Below, piece by piece: positions 40,388 to 48,679 of a stretch of DNA of 53,684 bases. A program made the translations under genes and the position numbers. Source of the stretch: Methanobacteriota archaeon (GTDB taxonomy: Archaea; Thermoplasmatota; Poseidoniia; Poseidoniales; Poseidoniaceae); contig PSPT01000009.1 in the NCBI GenBank assembly GCA_004195635.1, forward strand, positions 1-53,684. Direction: 5' to 3'. Every line of letters starts with the position of its first letter. Within the stretch, counting starts at the first letter, position 1. Under the pieces are notes generated by a model, which was not told the DNA's origin, did not search any database, and worked only from the letters and a program-made list of their open reading frames with translations.

Positions 40388-40990
40388 TCAGTCATGGTAA
40401 TGTCTATCACCATCACAATATGTGCCCAGCAATGAACATGTTTCAAAGCCAATATCTGCGACCTTGAAGGCATTTATCTCTTCTGCTGGTTCCACGGTAA
40501 TTGCACCGACTCTCCCATTGTTAACTTCACCACAATAAATAGCACAGTCAACTTCAACTTCTCCAGCACCTGGAATCTTCACTCTGCACATGCCTTTACT
40601 TGAATACTCAAATGTGCCTTCTTCAGTGGCCTCAAACTCAAAAACATAAAATGATTTTCCTTGCAAATCCACTTCGATTCCAAGCGATGGAATGGAGAAA
40701 GTATCGGGGACATAATGGTCATATATCCTTACATCAAAGACCAATCTCACTAAATCTCCTTTTTTGACAACAAAGCTATCCTTGAGAAAATCTATTAGCA
40801 GTACTTCAACAACAGGGCTTGTTTCATTTGCCCTCACTGCAATGCAAGTATTATTGTATTCATATGTGCCTTCCCCACATGTTTTCTTATTGTCATTATT
40901 AGAGAGGAGGGTATATTGAGAATGCACTAATCCCTGTGTTATTATTAAAGATATCAATGCCATTGAAATAATATTGTTCCACTTTTTCAT
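40388..40990 (-). CDS. Secreted CuA/cupredoxin-like protein with incomplete metal site
   Basis: The 200-aa protein has a signal peptide (about 1-27) and a C-rich N-terminal CGEGTYEYNNTC. A domain at about 75-168 resembles cytochrome oxidase subunit II: YDHYVPDTFSIPSLGIEV (family: DVxHxxxVPxLGxKxD) and DCAIYCGEVNNG. His92, Cys149 and Cys153 match CuA ligands, but the His and Met expected four and seven residues after the second Cys are Asn157 and Arg160. Extra cysteines (134, 185, 192) and a His-rich end (DRHYHD) might bind metal instead. It lies 50 nt downstream of nirK on the same strand, probably one operon, and may be its electron or copper partner. Confidence 0.6.
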   Translation of the reverse strand: MKKWNNIISMALISLIITQGLVHSQYTLLSNNDNKKTCGEGTYEYNNTCIAVRANETSPVVEVLLIDFLKDSFVVKKGDLVRLVFDVRIYDHYVPDTFSIPSLGIEVDLQGKSFYVFEFEATEEGTFEYSSKGMCRVKIPGAGEVEVDCAIYCGEVNNGRVGAITVEPAEEINAFKVADIGFETCSLLGTYCDGDRHYHD

Positions 40991-41040
40991 ATACCCAACC
41001 TCCCTATTTTTCTAATGATAATGTTTGCTTCACTTTCTAC

Positions 41041-42483
41041 TCATTCATCATTGAGGTTTTCGTAAACCGTGGCATTTTCTGCTCCAGTTACTTCAATGAT
41101 TCCGATTGCACCTTTATGGAAGGCGCGAGTTAATGCGTGATCAACCATAATGTAATTCGCTGGCACTTCAAAGGAAAGGTCCACTACAACTGCACCACCA
41201 GGTGGCACTAATACAGTTTGCACACTAACCATTGGTTCAGAGTTTAAGTCAGCATAATTCCAAACGGTATCAAAAATTTCACCGATAACATGGAAAGATG
41301 AGATTGTGTTTGGACCGCCAACGCCAAAATATATTCGCATTGTCTCCCCAACATTTGCCTTAATTGTGTTTTCTCCAGTAAAGCCATGGAACTTTCCGTT
41401 GAATACAACATATGTAGGAGTTTCATCAAACATGGCCGCATCATCAAATTCTTGGTGACCATCCGTACCAGGTTTCCACTTGGTATAGATATCCCCTTGC
41501 ATGATGTATATTTCATGATCGACTTCAGGCAAAGGTGTCTCAGGTTCAATAAGTATCATTCCATACATCCCCTTGCTAATGTGAGTTGGTACATCAGGGG
41601 TTGCACAGTGGTAAACAAACAGCCCCGCATGCTGAGCAAGGAACGAGAAGGAAGTCTCCTCTCCTGGCGCGGTACCGGTTGCTTCTGCACCGCCACCTTG
41701 TCCGGTTACTGCATGGAAGTCAACATTGTGATGCATTGTGCTGTTAGCGTTATTGCTAAAGTGGACAATAACTGTGTCTCCAACTCGAGCACGGTACATT
41801 GGACCGGGCACAGTTCCATTGTAAGTCCAGTAAGTGAAAGTGGTTCCATCTTCGATTTCTGCTGTCAATTCAACGGCTTCCATGTAAATATGAACCGTTT
41901 CGGTAGTATTACGTGTTATAGGTTCAGGCATTAGGAAAGGGTCTCGCGAAATATCATCAGTATCCACGGGCAGTGCAGCACCAATTTCATCAACTCCAGC
42001 GCCACCTCCATTTCCATTACCTACGACGAAAGCACCTTCCATTCCACCGGCACGATGGCCCGCAACTGTGCAATAATAAGCAAATGTTCCTTCTTCACTT
42101 GCAGTGAAAGTAATAGTATCTTCACTACCTTCGGCTGTAAGTTGAGCGGTTGCAGCATTGTATCCTTCAAAGGCTACATCGTGTAGGTTTACTTCTCCCA
42201 TAACTAGTGTAATAGTAACAATATCGCCGTTTTCAACCGCTAATATTGGATTTACTTGCCCATCAATTTCTCCACCTACGCCAATAAATTGCATATTCTC
42301 TGCACGAAGCGTAAAGGATACTTGATCCCCACTGCTTACCACAGGTACACATTCATTGCCAACAAGGCCTGTTCCTTCTCCGCATATGTTTACATTTGTT
42401 TCATCTCCGCCGAGGCATCCAGCAAATACTGAGGCAAACATCAGTAAAGTCAGTAGCGCGGCACTTTTGGTTTGGGTTCTCAT
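41041..42483 (-). CDS. nirK: Copper nitrite reductase (NirK-like) fused to N-terminal blue-copper domain, lipoprotein
   Basis: The 480-aa precursor has a lipobox with Cys23 (FASVFAGC), then CGEGTGLVGNEC. A plastocyanin-like domain (about 50-155) has His101, Cys138, His143 and Met148 as type 1 copper ligands. The two-domain NirK part (about 185-470) has type 1 ligands His252, Cys293, His301 and Met306, and type 2 residues His257, His292 and the His of DHALTRAFHKG. Catalytic Asp255 (HHNVDFHA) and the active-site His of FHVIGE are kept. So nitrite reduction to NO is plausible. N-terminal cupredoxin fusions are known in Hyphomicrobium NirK. ATG 42483 follows GGAG; the TTG at 42498 is rejected. 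Confidence 0.88.
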   Translation of the reverse strand: MRTQTKSAALLTLLMFASVFAGCLGGDETNVNICGEGTGLVGNECVPVVSSGDQVSFTLRAENMQFIGVGGEIDGQVNPILAVENGDIVTITLVMGEVNLHDVAFEGYNAATAQLTAEGSEDTITFTASEEGTFAYYCTVAGHRAGGMEGAFVVGNGNGGGAGVDEIGAALPVDTDDISRDPFLMPEPITRNTTETVHIYMEAVELTAEIEDGTTFTYWTYNGTVPGPMYRARVGDTVIVHFSNNANSTMHHNVDFHAVTGQGGGAEATGTAPGEETSFSFLAQHAGLFVYHCATPDVPTHISKGMYGMILIEPETPLPEVDHEIYIMQGDIYTKWKPGTDGHQEFDDAAMFDETPTYVVFNGKFHGFTGENTIKANVGETMRIYFGVGGPNTISSFHVIGEIFDTVWNYADLNSEPMVSVQTVLVPPGGAVVVDLSFEVPANYIMVDHALTRAFHKGAIGIIEVTGAENATVYENLNDE

Positions 42484-42533
42484 TTGGTTTATCTCCAATA
42501 TCGGCGGATATGGTTCCTAACTCAAGGGATGGG

Positions 42534-42598
42534 GCGAACATGTTCGCTTACGGTGGCTGACCCGTGTAGCATATATAGGCCAATCCGAACATGTCGGG
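42534..42598 (-). promoter_or_regulatory. nirK promoter: TATA box between two related palindromes
   Basis: On the minus strand a TATA-like CTATATAT lies at 42571-42578. Downstream of it, at the expected transcription start, is the perfect 14-bp palindrome GCGAACATGTTCGC (42534-42547). Upstream is CCGAACATGTCGGG (42585-42598), sharing CGAACATGT. The arrangement is that of a regulator that can act at both sides of the TBP site. The ATG is about 60 nt further downstream. Confidence 0.6.
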
Positions 42599-42691
42599 TG
42601 CAATTTTGCTCCGAAATTATTTGCGCCGGTCGATAACAACTATTTGAGGCCGATAAGAAACAAGTTAGCACCACACATTAAATGTATGATT

Positions 42692-42736
42692 CAAAAAATA
42701 AAAAGAGGCACCCGAATCCCGCGGGATTCGGGTGCC
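42692..42736 (-). terminator. Perfect 30-bp palindrome with U-tract (terminator)
   Basis: Bases 42707-42736 form an uninterrupted 30-bp palindrome (15-bp arms starting GGCACCCG). On the minus strand it is followed by TC, T5, A, T6. That is the shape of an intrinsic terminator and ends the M14-gene transcript before the nirK promoter. A stem of this strength is unusual in archaea, where termination normally relies on U-runs alone. Confidence 0.7.
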
Positions 42737-42855
42737 AGATACGCTTGGAATTACTTCCAAGGCAAGGATTTGATTTTCAAATCCCTAAGCAACAACTGAT
42801 TTCAGTTTACTCAAACACCAACTTCGTGGGAACGTAGTCCAACACCGAAGGTACC
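42737..42855 (-). ncRNA. Hairpin array, possible structured 3' UTR or small RNA
   Basis: Immediately after the M14-gene stop, the minus strand has a chain of stems: CTTCG/CGAAG (42822-42826 with 42846-42850), AACTG/CAGTT (42794-42798 with 42803-42807), GGATTTGA/TCAAATCC (42766-42773 with 42777-42784, loop of 3) and CTTGGAA/TTCCAAG (42744-42750 with 42755-42761). The last stem has loop GUAA on the minus strand, a GNRA tetraloop, which favours the minus strand as the RNA. The terminator palindrome follows. No known RNA family or tRNA was recognised. Confidence 0.5.
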
Positions 42856-44472
42856 TCACTTTGCACTTTCATTATTATCATCAGATTCTGCGGCTTCCGT
42901 CCATCCACTCTGCCATTCTGCATCAACTGAGCCACCTGACCATTCTCCACTCACCGAAATCTCGTCAATTTCAGTTTCCTCACGCCATACTGGTTCAGCC
43001 TCAGAACCGGCAACGACAAAGCGATTATTTTCATCACATTGGCTCATTATCAAGCCAAGATGCTTGTCAATAGGTAAGAAATGGCCAACAGGAGTACCTG
43101 CAGTTACGAAAGGATTAGTCGCAGTACAAATCATCAAACCATCACTAGGCGCAACGATGTCGACTGCTAATCCCGGTGTACCTGGGTCTGAAATCCGCGC
43201 TACGACATCACCTCTTTTGACGATTGATGAAGGGCCTACGAACATATCCAGCAAGCCTCCTTCGCTGGCGCGAAGCCATATTGAACCACTTGCGAGTAGA
43301 CGGAATTTAGGGCGAGTAGGGTTTCCTGGGATGACATGAAGGGTTTTCAGCACATTTAGTACACCGGTCACTGCAACTTGTACTGCTTCATGGTCAAGGA
43401 AATCTGCCCCACCTCCCTCATAGGTAATTGCACCAATGCCGTTCTTCATTGCAACGCGGCGAATACTTCCCTTTGGTGCTTTTGCATCAAGAATCATTTC
43501 AATTCCAAACGCTTTGGCGATAATATTTGAATGTGGATCGGCTAAATCGCCTCGTATTTGGGGCATATTTGAGCGCCCCTTTGCAGCACTATGCAAATCG
43601 ACAACATAATCACTTCCTAAGATTAATTTATTCCAAATCTTAAATGCCACTCGTGATGTAGTATTACTCTTACTTTTTCCGGGAAAAGCACGATTTAAAT
43701 CCCTGCCATCGGGGAATCGGCGACTCTTTGCCCTATATCCGGGAATGTTGAGAATTGGTAAAATGCGAATAGTTCCTGCTATATGTTTTGGATCCAATGG
43801 TTTTCCGGGGTCTGTCATTGCCGAGGAAAGAAGGTGAGTGCATGCACTCGGGCCAGTCAATTCATCACCATGAATCCCAGCAGAAATTGTTACAACTGGG
43901 CCAGGGCGACTACCGTGAATCACCGTAACTGGAATTGGCCAGGAATCCCCCAACTCTATGTCAAGAAGAGGTACATCAAAAGAACGCATTGTACCGGGTT
44001 TGATTCTTTTTCGCAGAATGATATGATTTCTTACCCCTGCCGTTCGATCCCATTCTTCCCGATGCTCGGACTTATGGCTGGCGAGGGCTTTTTTGATCAC
44101 CTTTCGTCTATCGCTTGATAATTCATGAGCGAGACGAACTTTTGGTCTTGATTCAGCATCAGCCTTAGATAAAACATCTATCCTCGACGTACTGCGATTT
44201 TCTGTAGTTTTGCCAATCTTCTTTGCAGTTTCAGCCGATTTTGGTTTGGTCTTAGGTATTGCGACCTTTTTGGTTACCGTTTTGGCCTTAGGTTTTGCGA
44301 CCTTTTTGGTTGCCGTTTTGGCTTTAGGTTTTGCGACCTTTTTGGTTGCCGTTTTGGTCTTAGGTATTGCGACCTTTTTGGTTGAAGTCTTGGGCTGAGA
44401 CGGCGCAGTATCTGCGGAAGGAACTACCTCCCCCCCCTCTTCCATGGGCTTTGCGGACATATCTCTAACCAT
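42856..44472 (-). CDS. M14/AstE-AspA-type deacylase with histone H1-like N-terminal tail
   Basis: Residues about 28-80 are a basic low-complexity tail of four 12-residue TKKVAxPKxKTA units, like histone H1 or bacterial Hc1 tails. Residues about 160-420 form a succinylglutamate desuccinylase/aspartoacylase domain with zinc motif GIHGDELTGP, RDLNRAFPG and the third ligand in VVDLHSAAKG, then EGGGADFLDHEA. A lipoyl-like beta domain (IVKRGDVVARISDP, VTAGTPVGHFLP) and an acidic tail end the 538-aa protein. No signal peptide is seen, so it is cytoplasmic; nucleic-acid binding by the tail is inferred. ATG 44472 follows GAGG with 7 nt spacing. The substrate is unknown. Confidence 0.75.
   Translation of the reverse strand: MVRDMSAKPMEEGGEVVPSADTAPSQPKTSTKKVAIPKTKTATKKVAKPKAKTATKKVAKPKAKTVTKKVAIPKTKPKSAETAKKIGKTTENRSTSRIDVLSKADAESRPKVRLAHELSSDRRKVIKKALASHKSEHREEWDRTAGVRNHIILRKRIKPGTMRSFDVPLLDIELGDSWPIPVTVIHGSRPGPVVTISAGIHGDELTGPSACTHLLSSAMTDPGKPLDPKHIAGTIRILPILNIPGYRAKSRRFPDGRDLNRAFPGKSKSNTTSRVAFKIWNKLILGSDYVVDLHSAAKGRSNMPQIRGDLADPHSNIIAKAFGIEMILDAKAPKGSIRRVAMKNGIGAITYEGGGADFLDHEAVQVAVTGVLNVLKTLHVIPGNPTRPKFRLLASGSIWLRASEGGLLDMFVGPSSIVKRGDVVARISDPGTPGLAVDIVAPSDGLMICTATNPFVTAGTPVGHFLPIDKHLGLIMSQCDENNRFVVAGSEAEPVWREETEIDEISVSGEWSGGSVDAEWQSGWTEAAESDDNNESAK
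44251..44394 (-). repeat. Four 36-nt tandem repeats encoding the H1-like tail
   Basis: The core GCGACCTTTTTGGTT recurs at 44261, 44297, 44333 and 44369, exactly 36 nt apart. The units differ by only a few bases, so the array expanded recently. Confidence 0.85.
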
Positions 44473-44532
44473 GAACTTGCCTCATCATTTGCATCAATGG
44501 TTTCATGACCCCCCTACCTTCGTGGAGGATGT

Positions 44533-45000
44533 ATGCAAGAAGTAGGTGTGCAACGCCAATACGCTCCAAATTCAATCTGTTTCGGATGTGGGCCAGCGAA
44601 TGATAAAGGTTTAAAAATTGACTCATACCAAACTGCAGATGGTTTAGTTCTAAGATTTACTCCAAGTGAAGAGCATCAAGCATTTCCCGGAATGATAAAT
44701 GGCGGGATAATTGGTACATTGCTAGACTGTCATGGTAATTGGGCTGCGGCTATGGCAATAATGAAAGACCAAGGAATGAATCATCCACCATGTACTGTGA
44801 CTGCAAAATATGAGGTGAAACTTAGACGGCCGACTCCACTTGGAGCAGAGTTGGAAGTTCTAGCAACAATATCCGAATTAATGGTTGACCGAGCAAAGGT
44901 TGAGATGACACTATCTGCTGATGGGAAGGTTTGCGCTCTTGGGAGTGGGCTTTTTGTTGCAGTGAAAGAAGGACACCCTGCATATCATCGCTGGCATTGA
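44533..45000 (+). CDS. PaaI-type hot-dog thioesterase
   Basis: The 155-aa protein has the hot-dog thioesterase pattern: NSICFGCGPANDKGLKI near the start, HQAFPGMINGGIIGTLLDCH around the catalytic turn, TAKYEVKLRRPTPLGAELEV in the central strands, and KVCALGSGLFVAV at the end. The CFGCG...N..GL opening is typical of a PaaI-related subgroup. It would hydrolyse acyl-CoA thioesters; the substrate is unknown. ATG 44533 has GGAGG (44524-44528) 4 nt upstream. It is divergent from the M14 gene and 45 nt upstream of the SprT-like gene. Confidence 0.85.
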   Translation: MQEVGVQRQYAPNSICFGCGPANDKGLKIDSYQTADGLVLRFTPSEEHQAFPGMINGGIIGTLLDCHGNWAAAMAIMKDQGMNHPPCTVTAKYEVKLRRPTPLGAELEVLATISELMVDRAKVEMTLSADGKVCALGSGLFVAVKEGHPAYHRWH

Positions 45001-45045
45001 GAAAAGGTGGATTGAGGAGCGCACAATAATTAGTGAGGAATTTGT

Positions 45046-45567
45046 ATGGATGACTCTTTGCAAGAATTACAACAGATAGTTCTTGCAAAAATGTATCAAC
45101 TTGATTTTGCAATTGATAAAATAGAAAAATTGCAAAAGATACCTCTCGGATGGTTGCGAAAAGATGCTACGCAACGCCATGGCGTGACCAGATTTTTCCC
45201 TGGAGTGGATTTATCCGAGGGGAATTTATCAGCGAAAGATGTTAGAAAAGTTGATTTACATAGGGCTTTGGTTGAAGAAAAATATTTGCCTTATGGTGAG
45301 TATGTGCTATATCATGAATATTGTCACTGTTTGGGACATGCAGGGCACGGTGCTGGTTTTAAATCGCTGGAAAAAATGTGGCCTGATCGTAAATCTAAGG
45401 CATTAGGCCGCCAATTGACTACTGAATTAAGGCAGAGAAGGGCAAAGTGGTTGTGGACTTGCCCATCGTGTAAACGGAGTCATCCGCGGAGGCGCCGTTC
45501 AAATGGCAAATTCCTTTGCCGGAAATGCAAAGTTTACCTAATTGATGAGCAAGGTGGGGCCAATTAA
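45046..45567 (+). CDS. SprT-like zinc metallopeptidase with zinc ribbon
   Basis: The 173-aa protein has the SprT/Spartan core: strands ending VDLHRALVEEKYLPYGEYV, then HEYCH (90-94) with the third His101 in GHGAGF. A C-terminal zinc ribbon CPSCKRSHPRRR and CRKCKVYL holds four cysteines. In eukaryotes Spartan repairs DNA-protein crosslinks, and archaeal and bacterial SprT proteins are thought to do likewise; here that is inference. The basic ribbon suits DNA binding. It lies after the thioesterase gene on the same strand. Confidence 0.85.
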   Translation: MDDSLQELQQIVLAKMYQLDFAIDKIEKLQKIPLGWLRKDATQRHGVTRFFPGVDLSEGNLSAKDVRKVDLHRALVEEKYLPYGEYVLYHEYCHCLGHAGHGAGFKSLEKMWPDRKSKALGRQLTTELRQRRAKWLWTCPSCKRSHPRRRRSNGKFLCRKCKVYLIDEQGGAN

Positions 45568-45754
45568 TCTCCTTTCGAATGGTACACTTTGCTTCTATAT
45601 TTATCCCCATTGTGCCATCATTTAGCATACAGCCCTAGATATTGTTGGAGTTTCTTTCCTTCATCGCAATCCATCTATTGCTTCCAAAACCTCACATGTA
45701 AAATTGCAATAGTGGTTATTGGTGCCCTATTGAATCAATAAAATATGACTCTAC

Positions 45755-45763
45755 AATAAAATA
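45755..45763 (+). promoter_or_regulatory. TATA-like box upstream of 45795 gene
   Basis: AATAAAATA lies 32-40 nt before the ATG at 45795 in an AT-rich 227-nt gap that otherwise shows nothing recognisable. Confidence 0.35.
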
Positions 45764-45794
45764 GATTGATAACAAACGACTTACAGCCTTTTTT

Positions 45795-47843
45795 ATGCAC
45801 AAGGGGGTTATGCCGTATGCGCTCCTTTTGTTAATTATATTCAGTTCGCTCCCAATGGCCTCAGCCGAATTGGGGATGGAAGGCTATCAAAACACGTTGT
45901 TTTTGGCTTGTGATGCTGATGATGAATGTGATCTAAATAACGCTGCTTCTGGCGAAGAGACCCTTGCTGGTGATGCTTCACAGGCTTCTCCTCTTACTCC
46001 AAAAACCTTCATTCTAATATTCAAAATGCAACCTTCTCAAACACAAATGGCTCTATTGCCTGACTTAATGCAGGAATTGGTTGTTGACTTACGAGTGCGC
46101 GAGGATGCTTTGGGTTGGAATCAGCCGGATTTGGATGTGTATTTGCGGCTAGGTGCAAATGAGCAAGAATGGACCATTTCTGGCAGTGGTGTAAGTCCAA
46201 ACCTGCCAGCTCCTTATCGGATTGAGGATGAACCTCTTGATTTATCTGCCGGGAGGATGTTACGCCCAAACGACATGATAGAATTGCGCATTTCATTTGT
46301 TCTAGATCGCCCCGCTAATTGGGAATTACAATTACGCGGGGCAAGCAGTTTTACCATTCCAATTGAATGGTCCGTAAATCCAGCCGCCGCTAATGTTGAC
46401 GAACCTTCTTCGGATTCACAACCGCGTTACTTAGTCGATGTTGAAACATCATCTAGTGGCGCATTGGTAGATGGTGATAGAGACTGCTGGGAGTTTAACC
46501 TACCTGAGCACGAAATATTCTCAATTACCATCATATGGTACAATGTGCCAATTGAAGTAGAACAACCTCATGACCCTCCAGAAATAATAGGTGAAAATAA
46601 TCGGCGTGCTGAAAAGCCCGAAGTTAGAACTACTTTTGACGGTGAAAAATTGATTATGGCAATGCAATACCGGGGGCTTGCTGAGGGAGAATACAGTGCC
46701 TGTTGGGGGGGGCTTCCTGGGCACTTCCAAGAGTACAAATGGTACGGTAGATTTGCACACGAGGGAATGGGTCCAACTGACCCTAGCCACTTTACTGGTG
46801 ATGCAATTTTTAACACCGGAACTGCAACAATGGGCGATGATTCGAAAGCCGTAGAGTTGGAGGAAGTTCGAGCCGGCAGCCTCTTTATTGGACTTATTTT
46901 GGTTGTTCTCATTCTTGGTTCAATGCTGATGATGCCAACTTCCAAAAGCCGTGGAGCCACCCTTTCCATTGCTCTAGTCTTAATTTTAATCGGGGGCGTA
47001 ATAAACCCAATCATCACTCTTGGCGAGGAAGCGAGAGAGAATGGAGAAATTGAGGTTGATGAGTTGCTTGAACGCCACATGGAAGCAATTTGGCAGGTCA
47101 GTTCCCCCTCTGTTGATGGGCAGACAAAAGTGGAAGTAATCGGTTCAACGCTTGGTGTAAGGGCTGGAGAGGAAATAAACCTAATAATGCCTATTGATGA
47201 GGCAACTCCGCTTTACGATGGAAGGTGGCAACTACATACTTCGGAACTGGAAAATAAGCGAATTGACAATTTGGTTTTTGATTTTCTTGCAAAAAAGGGA
47301 ATCCGGCCTGACAGTGATGGCTCAATGCCACAACAGGCAGTTGATTTCATCCTTCATGCTGGGCGAGCGATAACCCTTGACATGCTTCTTCTGGAAGCAA
47401 TATTGGTTGTTGATGATTTGCCGAATGGAGCCGCTGCCCATATCAAGTGGACAATGGTTTCAGCAACTTCTACAGGTCCATCCGCATCTCCGGCGTGGAA
47501 TACGAGGCCAAATGACATTAGTTTGGCGGATTGGGCGATGTTTCAGCGCGCATTATATCCCGATTCAATGGCTATTTCTTATTGTGATTGTGGACTTGAT
47601 GAATTAGATTTTACTTGGGGTCCAAGCGATAGTTTTGATGCCGACGACATGGTGACCTCAACTGGAATCATTACGGCAAATGGTGTTACGGAATGGGGTA
47701 CGCAAATGCTAACTACCGGGGCGGTCATTGTATTATTGGTTGGATATGGCGAGAAGAAAAGGCGTGATAATGCAAGAGAGTTGGCATATGAACTAGCATA
47801 TAGCAGCCCACTCTACAGTGGAACTTCAGATAAATGGAAGTAG
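45795..47843 (+). CDS. Exported membrane protein of unknown function
   Basis: The 682-aa protein has a signal peptide (about 6-24). A large outside beta-rich domain (about 25-350) contains a few cysteines (CDADDEC, DRDCWEF, YSACWGG). Two membrane helices follow (about 355-380 and 388-410), then a second soluble domain of about 230 residues with a CDCG motif and a last membrane helix (about 638-655). A basic tail ends in SDKWK. A G8 run at 46705-46712 encodes WGG. No known family was recognised; similar two-domain envelope proteins occur elsewhere in this window (30807, 24469). Confidence 0.6.
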   Translation: MHKGVMPYALLLLIIFSSLPMASAELGMEGYQNTLFLACDADDECDLNNAASGEETLAGDASQASPLTPKTFILIFKMQPSQTQMALLPDLMQELVVDLRVREDALGWNQPDLDVYLRLGANEQEWTISGSGVSPNLPAPYRIEDEPLDLSAGRMLRPNDMIELRISFVLDRPANWELQLRGASSFTIPIEWSVNPAAANVDEPSSDSQPRYLVDVETSSSGALVDGDRDCWEFNLPEHEIFSITIIWYNVPIEVEQPHDPPEIIGENNRRAEKPEVRTTFDGEKLIMAMQYRGLAEGEYSACWGGLPGHFQEYKWYGRFAHEGMGPTDPSHFTGDAIFNTGTATMGDDSKAVELEEVRAGSLFIGLILVVLILGSMLMMPTSKSRGATLSIALVLILIGGVINPIITLGEEARENGEIEVDELLERHMEAIWQVSSPSVDGQTKVEVIGSTLGVRAGEEINLIMPIDEATPLYDGRWQLHTSELENKRIDNLVFDFLAKKGIRPDSDGSMPQQAVDFILHAGRAITLDMLLLEAILVVDDLPNGAAAHIKWTMVSATSTGPSASPAWNTRPNDISLADWAMFQRALYPDSMAISYCDCGLDELDFTWGPSDSFDADDMVTSTGIITANGVTEWGTQMLTTGAVIVLLVGYGEKKRRDNARELAYELAYSSPLYSGTSDKWK

Positions 47844-47905
47844 AATTCATTGTGAACCCCGAGGGTTCAATGTGGCGACAATTTGCGGCAAGGGAATAAT
47901 TGGGA

Positions 47906-48559
47906 TTACATATTGGAGAGGAGTTCGCCAAGCATCTTTTCCTCTTCCTCATCCAATTTCCCATCTTCAAGGGCTGCCATTATTTTCTCACAGTTTTTCT
48001 TGGAAACCTTTGCAGCCTTGGCAGCATCCATGATTATCTTCAATTCGTTTTCACCTACTGATCCATCTTTCAGAGCTAAATTAATTGCCGCTCTGGCAGC
48101 AATTTTCGCAGCATCCTCATCGGAAAGGCCTAGTGCTTCTTGCAGAGCCGACAATTCAGCCATTTCTTTCTCAGTGATTATTCCGTCCTCGTATGCTTCT
48201 TCATAGGCTTGGAGAAGGAAAGATTGGTATTCAGCCGGATTAACGAGAACATCGCGAATAAGTCCGAGGTCAATTCCCGAATCGTGATGGGCAGAATCAA
48301 GCACAACAATGCTATGTCTGATCTCTTTTACTGCCATGTCTTTGAGTCCGTGACCAGCCCAAATTGCACCGACTGAAATCATCGCTGCACTGAACCACTG
48401 CATGACATCAACGCGAACCACATTTCCCGGATTCATTAGGAAATACATCCCGAGCATCGCCAAAAACGCACCACTGAAAATTTCCACCCAGTCGTTGATA
48501 TCTGGTTCATCATCAAACACGGAGAGGCGGTCTTCAACTTGCTCATTATCTGTGCCCAT
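47906..48559 (-). CDS. TerB-like helical protein with two membrane helices
   Basis: The 217-aa protein has an acidic N-terminus, two membrane helices (about 28-45 and 54-72), and a cytoplasmic helical half (about 115-215). There AYEDGIITEKEMAELSALQE, ALKDGSVGENELKIIMDAAK and LEDGKLDEEEEKMLGEL repeat a DG(x)I/V/L-x-E-x-E pattern typical of TerB-like and SHOCT-like helical domains. TerB folds are linked to stress and membrane sensing; a specific role is not known here. It converges on the 45795 gene and is divergent from Hel308. Confidence 0.6.
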   Translation of the reverse strand: MGTDNEQVEDRLSVFDDEPDINDWVEIFSGAFLAMLGMYFLMNPGNVVRVDVMQWFSAAMISVGAIWAGHGLKDMAVKEIRHSIVVLDSAHHDSGIDLGLIRDVLVNPAEYQSFLLQAYEEAYEDGIITEKEMAELSALQEALGLSDEDAAKIAARAAINLALKDGSVGENELKIIMDAAKAAKVSKKNCEKIMAALEDGKLDEEEEKMLGELLSNM

Positions 48560-48679
48560 GAGGGGATACGGTAGTCGCTACCCCTTGAGCATTTTCCTTG
48601 AAAATTAGTTTTTATTGCCCTCATTTTTGATAACAGGGTATGCGAACTCCTTTTGGACTCTTGGCCATAGGTTAGGGAT

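Noticed and set aside
42740-42850. Possible tRNA gene suggested by stem-loops
   Set aside because: No acceptor stem, anticodon arm or TTC T-loop could be assembled on either strand; the stems are simple successive hairpins.
44210-44398. Hydrophobic reading frame opposite the H1-like repeats (plus strand)
   Set aside because: It is the antisense of the Lys/Ala repeat and has no start signal; its apparent membrane helix is a by-product of codon composition.
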